Of a stretch of 64,000 nucleotides of DNA, positions 26,401 through 34,708 are shown one piece after another. Under the pieces are notes generated by a model. The model worked only from the letters and a program-made list of their open reading frames with translations, was not told the DNA's origin and did not search any database. The number at the start of each line of letters is the position of its first letter. The first letter of the stretch is position 1. This DNA comes from W0P28-013 sp051870755 (GTDB lineage: Bacteria > Bacteroidota > Bacteroidia > Bacteroidales > Paludibacteraceae), in the NCBI GenBank assembly GCA_051870755.1, contig JBJECE010000009.1, positions 6,750 to 70,749 of the forward strand. Reading direction: 5' to 3'. A program made the translations under genes and the position numbers.

Positions 26401-27149
26401 AATATATTGTAAATAGATTTTTAGACAAGACAAAATATGAACGGCATAATAAGTATTTGCAAGAACTATATATTCCGAAACCTCCTACCGATATACAGCA
26501 ACAAATTGTAGCAGAAATAGAGCAAGTGGTTAATGCCGCAGCACGATTAAAACAACGGATAAAACAGAAGGAAAATGAGATAGAAAATTTGTTATCGTCT
26601 ATCCAATATGGGGATGATAGCCTAAAAACTATTGCCCCATTTAGTACCAAATCTATTAAGTATAGTGACATAGAGTCTGAAACATATATCACAACAGACA
26701 ATATGCTTCAGAATAAATTAGGAATTATGCCATTTGAAGGAAAGGCGAATATTTCATCAATTACGGAGTATAAAAAAGATGATATACTAATTTCTAACAT
26801 CCGTCCATATCTTAAAAAGATTTGGTTTGCCGATAAAGAGGGTGGATGCTCGAAAGATGTTCTCGTACTTAGGTCTGCTGACACGAGTAAATATCTACCT
26901 AAGTATATTTTCTATATGCTTCGTAGAGATGTTTTCTTTGACTATGTAATGGAAGGCAAAAAGGGCATTAAGATGCCACGAGGCAATAAGGAAGATATAA
27001 TGAAGTACAAAATTCCGATACCTCATATTGATGAACAAAAGCGAATCGTAGCCCAGATAGAAACATTGGAATTGGAGATTACTAAGGCTCGCGCTTTGAT
27101 AGAAAATGCTGCGAGTGAGAAACAGGCAATACTTGATAAATATTTGTAA
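23484..27149 (+). CDS. Single-chain restriction-modification enzyme (nuclease, N6-adenine methylase and specificity domains)
   Basis: 1221 residues combining functions split among HsdR, HsdM and HsdS in type I systems. N-terminal PD-(D/E)xK nuclease: GRLDIC (Asp98) and LIECKT (Glu113, Lys115). Helical linker about 200-390. HsdM-like methylase about 380-660: GQYFTPVPIA, DYAAGSGHF (436-444) for AdoMet and SNPPY (552-556). C-terminal target-recognition halves about 880-1060 and 1075-1221, each ending in a helical spacer (DIQQQIVAEIEQVV, DEQKRIVAQIETLE). No helicase motor motifs were seen, so it fits a type IIG-like enzyme, not type I HsdR. The gene is A+T-rich compared with neighbours, which suggests transfer. 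The methylated sequence cannot be predicted. Confidence 0.9.
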   Translation: MDIKKYITALGFVPKNGTNGIYYKIYADHAIEIDFENQSINYGGDITADSKTTQNFSDTENFVVLECVDRLLTKGYKPQNIVLEKTWPSGHGTSGRLDICVNREDGIPYMLIECKTFGKEYNKELARLRKDGGQLFTYFQLSGGKADVLMLYASELKGNKFVYANEIIKIEDDYRNGDVKDIYEKWNKLTKDNGIFESWVQPYNFQTKALTKEQLKEIKAEDSSFIFNRFLEILRHNVVSDKGNAFNKIFTLFLCKVYDETTTGDGEELKFQWLEGQDNHVDFQLRLTDLYSKGMKKFLDRTVSDFNDDDFNKRCADLTAETKEFLRKEVNKLRLEKNNEFAIKEVYDNASFEENAKVVKEVVELIQGYRIRYNKRQQYLSDFFELLLTTGLKQEAGQYFTPVPIAQFIIKSLPLDSIMAEKLSRKDGEILPYMIDYAAGSGHFITEFMHEIQDIINTCDTSKYIEETRKHLINWQNCHFDWATDYVYGIEKDYRLVKVGKVGCYLHGDGLANVILSDGLANFCNNKEYKGKLHKQINDGQKDNQQFDIVLSNPPYSVSSFRQTTRDYYTEQDFELYNSLTDNSSEIECLFVERTKQLLKEGGIAGVILPSSILSNSGIYMKAREIILQYFDIVAIAELGSNTFMATNTNTVVLFLRRRDNYFATNTKNAVDTFFRTLNDVTINSIETPVSKYVAHVWRGLDYTDYVTLLQKSPNDKVKAHEIYAEYRKKISAKNDAKLYEAILNIEAEKLLYFILAYPQKVVIVKSGEKDVEKRFLGYEFSNRRGNEGIHAIQKGKNIDECTKLFDANCFDNPDKASSYVYRAFSGDYTSPIAESMQAHISRMTLVDMLSFERDTFEKFISTTAKRVKFSEKWESVRISNSIAKINGSTAKIPESEILIAGKYPVYTQDVQNDSAGFSNNTNPITDVPVVLFGDHSCAVKFIDQPFFRGADGTVLLRPKKEYNPKYYFYAIEYIVNRFLDKTKYERHNKYLQELYIPKPPTDIQQQIVAEIEQVVNAAARLKQRIKQKENEIENLLSSIQYGDDSLKTIAPFSTKSIKYSDIESETYITTDNMLQNKLGIMPFEGKANISSITEYKKDDILISNIRPYLKKIWFADKEGGCSKDVLVLRSADTSKYLPKYIFYMLRRDVFFDYVMEGKKGIKMPRGNKEDIMKYKIPIPHIDEQKRIVAQIETLELEITKARALIENAASEKQAILDKYL

Positions 27150-27151
27150 TT

Positions 27152-28009
27152 ATGGAAACTGCGACTACTATACAGGAAACATATAATATCTGGAGTTGGT
27201 TGTTGCCACTTATTAGTGGAGCTATAGGTGCTTTAATCGGTACTTATGGAGGTTCTTATTTCTTGCATTGGAAGCAAGAAAAGAAGATCAAGAATGTGCG
27301 TTCAATGGCCGTTAAAGCATTAGATATTTTCAAGGAATATGCTCAGCAAAAGAAGAGTTTTGCAGATTCGGCTAATGAATTTAATACAAAACTTAATGTT
27401 TCTGAGAAGAGAGCCGTTGTTGTAGCCTTACACAAACTTGGTGTTCCATTTGAAGTCCCAATCAGAAATACTTTTGATATTAAGAACATAGGATTTAAGG
27501 ATATTGTTATAGATAAGGATGAAATTAGCGCAATGATTGTTCAAGTCGATAAAGGTAATTGCGATACACTATTCTTTACTGATGTAGAATCATACTTCAC
27601 TACAAATTTTAGACTTAATGCTGTTAGGAATGTGGGCAAGAAATATGTTGAAGAAGTTCATGCAAAAAGTTGGGTGGAGAAAGAAAAACCTAATACAATT
27701 GTGAATCCTGTAGATTGGCATAAACAGTTTACGCCAGGAGAACTTCAGACAATATTAGTATTGAGAACACAATTAGCAAATACGGACTACTTTTCTCAAA
27801 ATGGACAGGCTGATTCGAATAAGATAAAGGATTTAATTAGGGAAATCGAGATTGGCCTTTGGGATAATTATTTATTTTACGACTATGAGTCTTTTACAAA
27901 TATTCAAGCGCAGCATAATTTAGCAAATGTTGTACAAAATATGATAATGATGAATCAGCAACAGGTTAACACTGCTCTACAAAACACAGAAATAGCTGAA
28001 AATAAATAA
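27152..28009 (+). CDS. Unknown membrane-anchored protein next to the restriction enzyme
   Basis: 285 residues, family not recognised. One membrane segment at about residues 16-39 (LLPLISGAIGALIGTYGGSY) is followed by a charged, mostly helical soluble part that should face the cytoplasm. No cysteine pairs, nuclease or NTPase motifs are visible; the last 30 residues are Asn/Gln-rich. It begins 2 bp after the stop of the restriction enzyme and shares its low G+C content, so the two were very likely acquired and are expressed together. A role as accessory or back-up defence factor is possible but unsupported by motif. Confidence 0.75.
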   Translation: METATTIQETYNIWSWLLPLISGAIGALIGTYGGSYFLHWKQEKKIKNVRSMAVKALDIFKEYAQQKKSFADSANEFNTKLNVSEKRAVVVALHKLGVPFEVPIRNTFDIKNIGFKDIVIDKDEISAMIVQVDKGNCDTLFFTDVESYFTTNFRLNAVRNVGKKYVEEVHAKSWVEKEKPNTIVNPVDWHKQFTPGELQTILVLRTQLANTDYFSQNGQADSNKIKDLIREIEIGLWDNYLFYDYESFTNIQAQHNLANVVQNMIMMNQQQVNTALQNTEIAENK

Positions 28010-28109
28010 GTTCTTCACTTGCGGTTGCTTTGCAAAACTGCCATGTTTCCCGTATTTAGTGTAATGGATGTTACTACACTATTATTCCTATTTTAGTTAT
28101 CCCATTTTG

Positions 28110-28117
28110 TATTTTTG
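28110..28117 (+). promoter_or_regulatory. -7 promoter element before the GH13 gene
   Basis: TATTTTTG matches TAnnTTTG, 23 bp upstream of the ATG at 28141. It lies at the point where base composition returns from A+T-rich to the level of the rest of the window. Confidence 0.45.
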
Positions 28118-28140
28118 TTTCCCATTAACATAATCTACAC

Positions 28141-29790
28141 ATGGACAAAATAGTTATTTATCAGATTTTGACACGTTTGTTTGCCAACCATACGGGCGTG
28201 AATGTGCCAAACGGAACCCTTGCGCAAAACGGATGCGCCAAATTCAGCCATTTCACGCCACGCATATTGGCCGAAATCAAAAAACTTGGGACGACGCACG
28301 TGTGGTACACCGGCGTCATCGAGCACGCCACACAAACCGACTATACACGCTATGGCATCGGCAACGACCATGCCGGCATCGTCAAAGGCAAGGCCGGTTC
28401 GCCATACGCCGTGCGCGACTATTACGACGTTGATCCCGACTTGGCCGACAAACCGGAAAAACGCATGCAGGAATTTGAAAAATTGGTGGCGCGCACGCAT
28501 CAGGCCGGCCTGAAAATGATCATCGACTTTGTGCCGAACCATGTGGCGCGTCAATATCATTCGGATGTGAGACCCGAAACCGACTTCGGCCGCAACGACC
28601 GTACCGATTGGCACTTCTCGCCGCAAAACAATTTTTACTATTATCCGCACACGCCGTTTGCACCGCAGTTCGATGTGCAGGGTTACTGCGAATGTCCGGC
28701 CAAAGCCACCGGCAACGACTGTTTTTCGCCGGCGCCGAGCCGCAACGATTGGTACGAAACGGCCAAACTGAACTACGGCGTCGATTACACCGGCGACCAC
28801 GCAGGCCACTTCGACCCGCTGCCCGATACTTGGATCAAAATGCGCGATATTTTGCTGTTTTGGGCAGCCAAACAGGTCGATGGTTTCCGCTGCGATATGG
28901 CCGAAATGGTGCCTGTGGAGTTTTGGCAATGGGTCATCGGCGAAGTCAAACGGCAATTTCCGCAAGTGGTGTTCGTGGCCGAAGTGTACAATCCGGCGCA
29001 ATACCGCAGTTACATTCACACCGGCGGCTTCGACTATCTGTACGACAAAGTCGGCCTGTACGACACGTTGCGGAGCGTTACCTGCCACGGAGCGTCGGCG
29101 CATCAAATCACGCAGGCTTGGCAGCAAGTGTCCGATATTCAGGGAAATATGCTGAATTTTCTCGAAAATCACGACGAACAGCGCATTGCTTCCGATTTTT
29201 TTGCCGGCAATGCCGACAAAGGCCGTCCGGCGATGTTGGTGGCGGCGTGCATGAACACCAATCCGGTGATGATCTATTTCGGACAAGAGGTGGGCGAGCG
29301 CGGCATGGATGCCGAAGGTCTCAGCGGGCGCGACGGGCGCACAACTATTTTTGATTATTGGAGTGTCGATGCTGTTAATCGGCTGTACGATAAAGCGTTG
29401 AACGAAAAACGGCTCACCGACAACGAGCGCGCTCTGCTGCATTTTTATCGCACACTGCTGACGTTGTGCCACACCGAATCGGCGTTGCGCGACGGACGTT
29501 TCTTCGATTTGATGTATGCCAACGGACATCTGCAACGGCAATATGCGTTTGTGCGCGCCCATGGCAGCGAAGTGTTGCTGTGTCTGGCCAATTTTTCGGA
29601 CGAGCAGGCCTGCGTGTCGGTGTTTGTGCCGCAGCACGCATTCGATTATTTACAATTAAGTGTCGGTGGCACTTGTGTGGCACGCGATTTGCTTGTACAT
29701 ACGCAGGAAACCATCCGTTTTGCCCCCGACGAGTCGGTCGTTACGACGGTGGCTCCATGGAATTGTAAGATACTGAAAATCAGCTTGTAA
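28141..29790 (+). CDS. Alpha-amylase family glycoside hydrolase (GH13)
   Basis: 549 residues, a (beta/alpha)8 barrel enzyme acting on alpha-glucans or related glycosides. The conserved regions are visible: DFVPNHVAR (region I), GFRCDMAEMVP with the nucleophile Asp, FVAEVYNP with the acid/base Glu, and FLENHDEQRIAS with the third Asp. No signal peptide, so a cytoplasmic enzyme handling imported or stored oligosaccharides is likely. A long insertion with FSPQNNFYYYPHTPFAP between the first two regions resembles GH13 members of other Bacteroidota. Its TAA overlaps the ATG of the next gene as TAATG. Confidence 0.9.
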   Translation: MDKIVIYQILTRLFANHTGVNVPNGTLAQNGCAKFSHFTPRILAEIKKLGTTHVWYTGVIEHATQTDYTRYGIGNDHAGIVKGKAGSPYAVRDYYDVDPDLADKPEKRMQEFEKLVARTHQAGLKMIIDFVPNHVARQYHSDVRPETDFGRNDRTDWHFSPQNNFYYYPHTPFAPQFDVQGYCECPAKATGNDCFSPAPSRNDWYETAKLNYGVDYTGDHAGHFDPLPDTWIKMRDILLFWAAKQVDGFRCDMAEMVPVEFWQWVIGEVKRQFPQVVFVAEVYNPAQYRSYIHTGGFDYLYDKVGLYDTLRSVTCHGASAHQITQAWQQVSDIQGNMLNFLENHDEQRIASDFFAGNADKGRPAMLVAACMNTNPVMIYFGQEVGERGMDAEGLSGRDGRTTIFDYWSVDAVNRLYDKALNEKRLTDNERALLHFYRTLLTLCHTESALRDGRFFDLMYANGHLQRQYAFVRAHGSEVLLCLANFSDEQACVSVFVPQHAFDYLQLSVGGTCVARDLLVHTQETIRFAPDESVVTTVAPWNCKILKISL

Positions 29791-30629
29791 TGATTCGGAG
29801 GAATTGCTTTATAGTCATTTTTTTGATGATGATGTCGCAAGTAGCATTTACACAACAAAAAGTAGGTTTGGTGTTGAGCGGTGGCGGTGCGCTCGGGTTT
29901 GCACACATCGGTGCGCTCCAAGCCCTTGAAGAGGTAGGCATACAGCCATCGATAGTGGCCGGCACCAGCATGGGCGCATTGGTCGGTGTGCTTTGTGCCG
30001 ATGGCAAATCGGCTGCCGAAATCATGCAGATAGTGCAGGACGAAAAACTCTATCGCAACAGCCGATTGCTGAAACTCAATCTGTCGAAAGAGCCGGGCAT
30101 TTACAACCTCGATGCCATCAGGCAGTTGTTGCAGCGACTCATTCCGTCGAACTCGTTCGACAGCCTGCCGCGGCCATTTGTGGCATGCGTGATGAACCTC
30201 ACCGAGGCGGTGCCCGAATATGTGAGTAGCGGCAATCAACTATCGGAGTATGTGATAGCGTCGGCATCGATACCGACCATTTTCGAAGCGCAAACCATCA
30301 ACGGGGTGCAATATACCGATGGCGGCATGCTCAACAATTTTCCGGCACAGCCCATTCGCGATAAATGCGATTTTTTGATTGGCATCGATGTGTTGCCCCT
30401 GACACACAAAAAGGCCGAACGATCCTACGAATCGATGCTGTACGGATTGCGTGCCGTGCAACATGTCAATTCGTTGCCGGGGCATGCTTTGTGCGATTTG
30501 CTGATTGAGATACACGCCATCGACACCTATAGTGAATTTGACTTCAAAGACTACAAAGCCATCTACCAAATAGGCTACGACACCACCAAAAAACTATTGC
30601 AGGAAAAGGGTTTTACAACAACCAAGTAG
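29790..30629 (+). CDS. Patatin-like phospholipase
   Basis: 279 residues. A signal peptide ends near QVAFTQ. The oxyanion loop GLVLSGGGALGFAHIGAL, the nucleophile elbow GTSMG and the later DGG (YTDGGMLNNFP) give the patatin Ser-Asp dyad. Members of this family hydrolyse acyl esters of lipids; export suggests an envelope substrate. Much larger Bacteroidota patatins have an added barrel, which is absent here. Translationally coupled to the GH13 gene, although no functional link is obvious. Confidence 0.9.
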   Translation: MIRRNCFIVIFLMMMSQVAFTQQKVGLVLSGGGALGFAHIGALQALEEVGIQPSIVAGTSMGALVGVLCADGKSAAEIMQIVQDEKLYRNSRLLKLNLSKEPGIYNLDAIRQLLQRLIPSNSFDSLPRPFVACVMNLTEAVPEYVSSGNQLSEYVIASASIPTIFEAQTINGVQYTDGGMLNNFPAQPIRDKCDFLIGIDVLPLTHKKAERSYESMLYGLRAVQHVNSLPGHALCDLLIEIHAIDTYSEFDFKDYKAIYQIGYDTTKKLLQEKGFTTTK

Positions 30630-30650
30630 CACGCTTGCATGTTTTATAAA

Positions 30651-30681
30651 AATAGGGGCGAAATTTTTCGCCCCTTATTTT
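30651..30681. terminator. Bidirectional terminator between convergent genes
   Basis: GGGGCGAA pairs with TTCGCCCC around a short loop; A-rich sequence on the left and T-rich on the right let it work on both strands. It separates the patatin gene from the minus-strand T9SS gene. Confidence 0.8.
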
Positions 30682-30682
30682 G

Positions 30683-31387
30683 TCATTGCACCTTTTTGAA
30701 CCATACGCTATTTCTGCCATATTTATTTTGCAGGGTTAAGATGTATAGCCCTTGTTGCAGTGTGCCTACATCAACGCTCTCGTGTGGTGTTTGTGCTTCG
30801 AAACGATGTAACATTTGTCCCGATACGCTGTAAATGTAGCCGTGTGATGGTTCAAAACTATTGTTCCAAACAATCTCCAAACTATTTTGTACAACATTTG
30901 ATGCCAATTCAAATGGTACTGACGAGGTGTATGTTTCATGGAGTTGTGTGTCGTGTGTTTTGGCGTACCGAAAAATGGCTTCATTTCTATAATGTTGAAT
31001 CGGGAAGCAATCAAAGTCCGATGTAACGATGTCCGATATGGTTATTATGCAATAAATGCCGTCGTCCCACTTGCTGCAATCGATTCTTAATGTATCGTTG
31101 GCCTGATTGTATGTGCCAAGGTTGACAAGTGTGTCAATATCGACAAAAAATGGCGCAGATGGTTCGCTGCGACGAACAATCACAGAATCGTATGTAACTG
31201 TGGTTGCCTCGATGGTGCCATACGTCGGGCGCAGTTGTCCTTGTGCTACATACGGCAGCATATAACAAATACTTGAATCCGTGATGGGATCATATTCTAC
31301 AAATTGTGTAACGCTGCAGCGTGCAGTTGCGGTGTAAACAGACAGCAAAAGCCCTGCAAAAATAGCGGCAAATCTAAAATTTTTCAT
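30683..31387 (-). CDS. Secreted protein with T9SS type A-like sorting tail
   Basis: 234 residues. Signal peptide ends near TATARC. The body is beta-rich with no recognised domain (RIDCSKWDDGIYCIITISD). The last about 75 residues have the type A sorting-domain pattern: SLEIVWNN, IYSVSGQMLHRF, then VDVGTLQQGLYILTLQ and a basic end. It starts 2 bp after the stop of the upstream gene and must be co-transcribed with it. Probably a secreted or surface-attached protein; role unknown. Confidence 0.8.
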   Translation of the reverse strand: MKNFRFAAIFAGLLLSVYTATARCSVTQFVEYDPITDSSICYMLPYVAQGQLRPTYGTIEATTVTYDSVIVRRSEPSAPFFVDIDTLVNLGTYNQANDTLRIDCSKWDDGIYCIITISDIVTSDFDCFPIQHYRNEAIFRYAKTHDTQLHETYTSSVPFELASNVVQNSLEIVWNNSFEPSHGYIYSVSGQMLHRFEAQTPHESVDVGTLQQGLYILTLQNKYGRNSVWFKKVQ

Positions 31388-31389
31388 AA

Positions 31390-33282
31390 TTATTTTTTCA
31401 TAAATTGTTTGGAAAATGTGCGACCATCGTCAAGTGTTACATTAAGTATATAAAGGGTGCCGGGGGTGAGGTCGGCAATACTTATTTTCTCGTTTTGTGC
31501 AGCATTGCAGGTTTTTACTACAAATCCGTTCATATCTGTAATTGTTACAGAAGTAATAGTTAATTCGGTAGCATATTCGCCATGTTCGGTAAAATAGTAT
31601 GAAATATCATTGATTGATGCCTCGATATGTAGAGTAAGCGGGTAACTGGTGTGTCCCACAAGTTGATGGACTTCGGTGCTTTTTCCCTCGTTATTTAATC
31701 CTGCGATTGCAATGGCGTACATTTTCGAGGCGGATAAGTTGTCGATGGTGTAATGTAATATGTCGGCTGTTACCGTATCGCTTTGTGTCGGGTCGGGTTG
31801 TATTGGTGTAACGGTTACAATATACTTGTCGCTGCCGCCGGCAAAGGCGTCAATGTCAATTTTCAGAATAGAGTCTGTGATAGTTTCCCGAATATTGCAA
31901 ATAGGTTTGTTGGGCTTGTAAGGAATTTCGATAGGTAGTACGCTTACGTTGCGCCATTTTTGATTGCCCGCCAATGTTTCTTCTTCTGCTTTTACAATTC
32001 CCATGATATGGTTATTTGTGGGATTCCGTTCCCAATTATTGTCCGGCAACGCATTAAAGGATACTTGCAGCGTGTTGGAGTTGCCGGCATTGAGTGTGTA
32101 AGTGCTATCGGTGGCAAATAGGTTGCAGGTCATGGCATTTATAGCACCGCTGCCGTCGGTTGCGTTGTAAGTGTAGGTGGTGTTGGCGCGCAATAGGGTG
32201 CTACCATTTATGCTGCAAGGATTGAGATTCTCGTTGGCCGGCGCTGCATCGTACATCCAACCCAATCCATTCAAGACTTTTTTTGTCTGCGGCGTAATGG
32301 ATCGAACGACAGTACCCTGATATAATAAGGGTTCCAATAATTCTATGTCGGAGGTTGTTTCTTTTAATGTTTCATTATAGTGTATGGTGTTCAGTGTCGA
32401 TGCCGATGGTTTGCAATCGGGGCAGTCGAGCAAATCGTTGTGGAGTTCTATCATATTTGGTCCGTAGATATGAGCACTTAAAAAGTTTCGCAGTTGGCTC
32501 TCGTTCCATACACATTCTGTAATTGGGTATGTAAAACTGCGTAAATTGGCATCAAATACCGTAAAATACTTGTTCCCGTTGTCATCTTTGCCAATGGTTA
32601 TATTGCCATCGGCATGCACTTGCAAGGAACTTTGGAAACCGCAGCCGGTAACTAATCCGTACAAAATAATGGTAACCATATCGTATTGATCCTCGGCTAT
32701 GTTTTCGGGATTTTGTCCATAGTAATAGTTTTTGTCGGGGTTGAGAGAAATGGTCATACATGGTTCATTGCCGCTAAAATTGCTCTGCTGTCCCAAACTG
32801 TATAGCGCAAGAGGATATAGGCAGTGCGTAAATGCGGGATTACCGCCGATGTGTGGGTAGTATTGATGATAATCGGGGATTTCTGTCGTATAGTTTGTGT
32901 GAACGATACACAATTCATCACTATCGTGAAAATCTGTCGGATCGCCAAACTCCACTACGGCTGTAATGGGGTCGGGTAGGACAATTTGCATGGCTTCCAT
33001 TTCGGCTGCAAAAATATCTTCGGCCATTTTGGCTGCCCATTCCAATTGTGCCGATGGAGAATTGTTGCAGATGACGGCACTTTTGCGGGTTATGTTTTGT
33101 GGTACTTGGCTGCTAACGACAATGTTGTGGCTGTGGCTTGTTCCATAGAGTGTTGTCGATAGTGTTACCGGACTATTAGCCGCATTGACATTGGTGGTTT
33201 GGGTTACGTAAAGCCCCGAATCCTCGCTTGTGGCGGTGATGGTTGTGCACATTAGCACACTGAAAATTAGCAACTTTTTCAT
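31390..33282 (-). CDS. Secreted T9SS-tailed protein resembling a metalloprotease with lost zinc site
   Basis: 630 residues from the ATG at 33282 (signal peptide MKKLLIFSVLMCTTITA). An N-terminal part (EWAAKMAEDIFAAEM, then YDMVTIILYGLVTGCGF) lines up with secreted Bacteroidota proteins that have AFQYAADIW and DFVTVVLHEIGHGLGF. In this protein the HEIGH positions are YGLVT (residues 208-212), so all three zinc-site residues are replaced. The middle holds fibronectin-like sequence (KIDIDAFAGGSDKYIVTVTPI, YTIDNLSASKMYAIAIAGL), and the end is a T9SS-type tail (VTITDMNGFVVKT, IADLTPGTLYILNV, KQFMKK). The resemblance is from memory of motifs, not from an alignment. Confidence 0.75.
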   Translation of the reverse strand: MKKLLIFSVLMCTTITATSEDSGLYVTQTTNVNAANSPVTLSTTLYGTSHSHNIVVSSQVPQNITRKSAVICNNSPSAQLEWAAKMAEDIFAAEMEAMQIVLPDPITAVVEFGDPTDFHDSDELCIVHTNYTTEIPDYHQYYPHIGGNPAFTHCLYPLALYSLGQQSNFSGNEPCMTISLNPDKNYYYGQNPENIAEDQYDMVTIILYGLVTGCGFQSSLQVHADGNITIGKDDNGNKYFTVFDANLRSFTYPITECVWNESQLRNFLSAHIYGPNMIELHNDLLDCPDCKPSASTLNTIHYNETLKETTSDIELLEPLLYQGTVVRSITPQTKKVLNGLGWMYDAAPANENLNPCSINGSTLLRANTTYTYNATDGSGAINAMTCNLFATDSTYTLNAGNSNTLQVSFNALPDNNWERNPTNNHIMGIVKAEEETLAGNQKWRNVSVLPIEIPYKPNKPICNIRETITDSILKIDIDAFAGGSDKYIVTVTPIQPDPTQSDTVTADILHYTIDNLSASKMYAIAIAGLNNEGKSTEVHQLVGHTSYPLTLHIEASINDISYYFTEHGEYATELTITSVTITDMNGFVVKTCNAAQNEKISIADLTPGTLYILNVTLDDGRTFSKQFMKK

Positions 33283-33336
33283 ACAATAGTTTTTTTTAAT
33301 ATAACGCATCGAATGTGGCGATATTGTTCGCTATGC

Positions 33337-33370
33337 AAAAAAATAACGCAGGCTCAAGCCTGCGTTATTG
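33337..33370 (-). terminator. Intrinsic terminator after pgk
   Basis: On the minus strand AATAACGCAGGC and GCCTGCGTTATT form a 12-bp stem with a four-base loop, followed by a run of T. It lies just past the pgk stop. Confidence 0.85.
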
Positions 33371-33394
33371 CTGTTACTCGGTTTGTGAGTGTGC

Positions 33395-34669
33395 TTATTC
33401 GCCTTTGATGGCAGCCACGCCTGGCAGCACTTTGCCTTCGATGGCTTCGAGCAGTGCGCCGCCGCCGGTCGAAATGTACGACACTTGGTCGGCCAAGCCG
33501 AACTTATTGACGCAGGCTACCGAGTCGCCGCCGCCGATGAGCGAGAATGCGCCCTCTTTGGTTGCTTGAGCGATGGCTTCGCCAATGGCGCGCGAACCGT
33601 CGCAGAAGTCGTCGCACTCGAACACGCCGGCAGGGCCGTTCCACAGAATTGTTTTAGCACCTTTGATGGCTTCGGCGAAGGCTTTGCGGCTTTCGGGGCC
33701 GGCATCTACGCCTTCCAAACCGGCCGGTACGGCATTGGCCGGGCAGTTAATTATTTGCGAACCGGGTTTCACTGTCATGGTGCCGAAGTCGAGGCCGTCG
33801 GTGGCTACGCAGTCGCTACCGAGAACCAACTGTACGCCGTTTTTCTTGGCCAATTCTTCTACGCCGAGTGCTATGTCGAGTTTGTCCATTTCGACAATTG
33901 ACGTGCCTATTTCGCCGCCGTGTGCTTTGGCGAAGGTGTAGGTCATGCCGCCGCAGAGTATGAGTTTGTCCACTTTGCCGAGCAGATTTTCGATGATGCC
34001 GATTTTGGTCGATACTTTCGAGCCGCCCATGATGGCTACAAACGGACGTTTGATGTTGCTCAGAATGTTATCGACGGCCTGTACCTCTTTTTCCATCAGG
34101 TAGCCGAGCATTTTGTTGTCGGCGTCGAAGTAGTCGGCTATGACGGCTGTCGAAGCGTGTTTGCGGTGTGCCGTTCCGAAAGCGTCGTTCACATAGCAGT
34201 CGGCGTAACCGGCCAATGTTTTGGCAAACTCTTTTTGTTTGGCTTTCATCTCTTTTTTTGCGGCTTCGTAGGCGGGGTCGTCTTTTTCGATGCCGACGGG
34301 TTTGCCCTCTTCTTCGGCGTAGAAACGGAGGTTCTCGAGCATCAGTACTTCGCCCGGTTTCAGTGCGGCAGCAGCCTCGGCGGCTTTGGCGCAGTCGGGT
34401 GCGAATTGCACTTTGACGCCGAGTTTTTCGCTCACCGGTTCAACGATTTGGCTCAACGAGTATTTGGCGGCTGGTTTGCCTTTGGGTTTGCCCATGTGGC
34501 TCATGATGATGACGGCACCGCCGTCGGCCAGAATTTTTTTCAGTGTGGGCAGTGCGCCGCGAATGCGGGTATCGTCGGTGATTTTACCGTTTTCGTCCAG
34601 CGGCACGTTGAAGTCCACGCGAACAATTGCCTTTTTGCCGGCAAAGTTGAATTTTTCGATTGTTTGCAT
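33395..34669 (-). CDS. pgk: Phosphoglycerate kinase
   Basis: Glycolytic enzyme that converts 1,3-bisphosphoglycerate plus ADP to 3-phosphoglycerate plus ATP. 424 residues, full length. The N-terminal signature VDFNVPLDENGKITDDTRI, the substrate-site sequence MSHMGKPKGKP, and the nucleotide-site motifs GGSKVSTKIGIIENL and SLIGGGDSVACVNKFG are visible. It follows hisG by 39 bp and ends at a strong terminator. Confidence 0.97.
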   Translation of the reverse strand: MQTIEKFNFAGKKAIVRVDFNVPLDENGKITDDTRIRGALPTLKKILADGGAVIIMSHMGKPKGKPAAKYSLSQIVEPVSEKLGVKVQFAPDCAKAAEAAAALKPGEVLMLENLRFYAEEEGKPVGIEKDDPAYEAAKKEMKAKQKEFAKTLAGYADCYVNDAFGTAHRKHASTAVIADYFDADNKMLGYLMEKEVQAVDNILSNIKRPFVAIMGGSKVSTKIGIIENLLGKVDKLILCGGMTYTFAKAHGGEIGTSIVEMDKLDIALGVEELAKKNGVQLVLGSDCVATDGLDFGTMTVKPGSQIINCPANAVPAGLEGVDAGPESRKAFAEAIKGAKTILWNGPAGVFECDDFCDGSRAIGEAIAQATKEGAFSLIGGGDSVACVNKFGLADQVSYISTGGGALLEAIEGKVLPGVAAIKGE

Positions 34670-34708
34670 AAGATTTTTTGTATTAAAAGGTTTATAAATG
34701 ACGTTTTT

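Noticed and set aside
23484..27149. Restriction enzyme as a type I HsdR
   Set aside because: No helicase motifs (Walker A or DEAD-type) were seen; methylase and specificity domains are in the same chain.
28135..29637. 500-codon open frame antisense to the GH13 gene
   Set aside because: GH13 catalytic motifs are all intact on the plus strand; the other frame has none.
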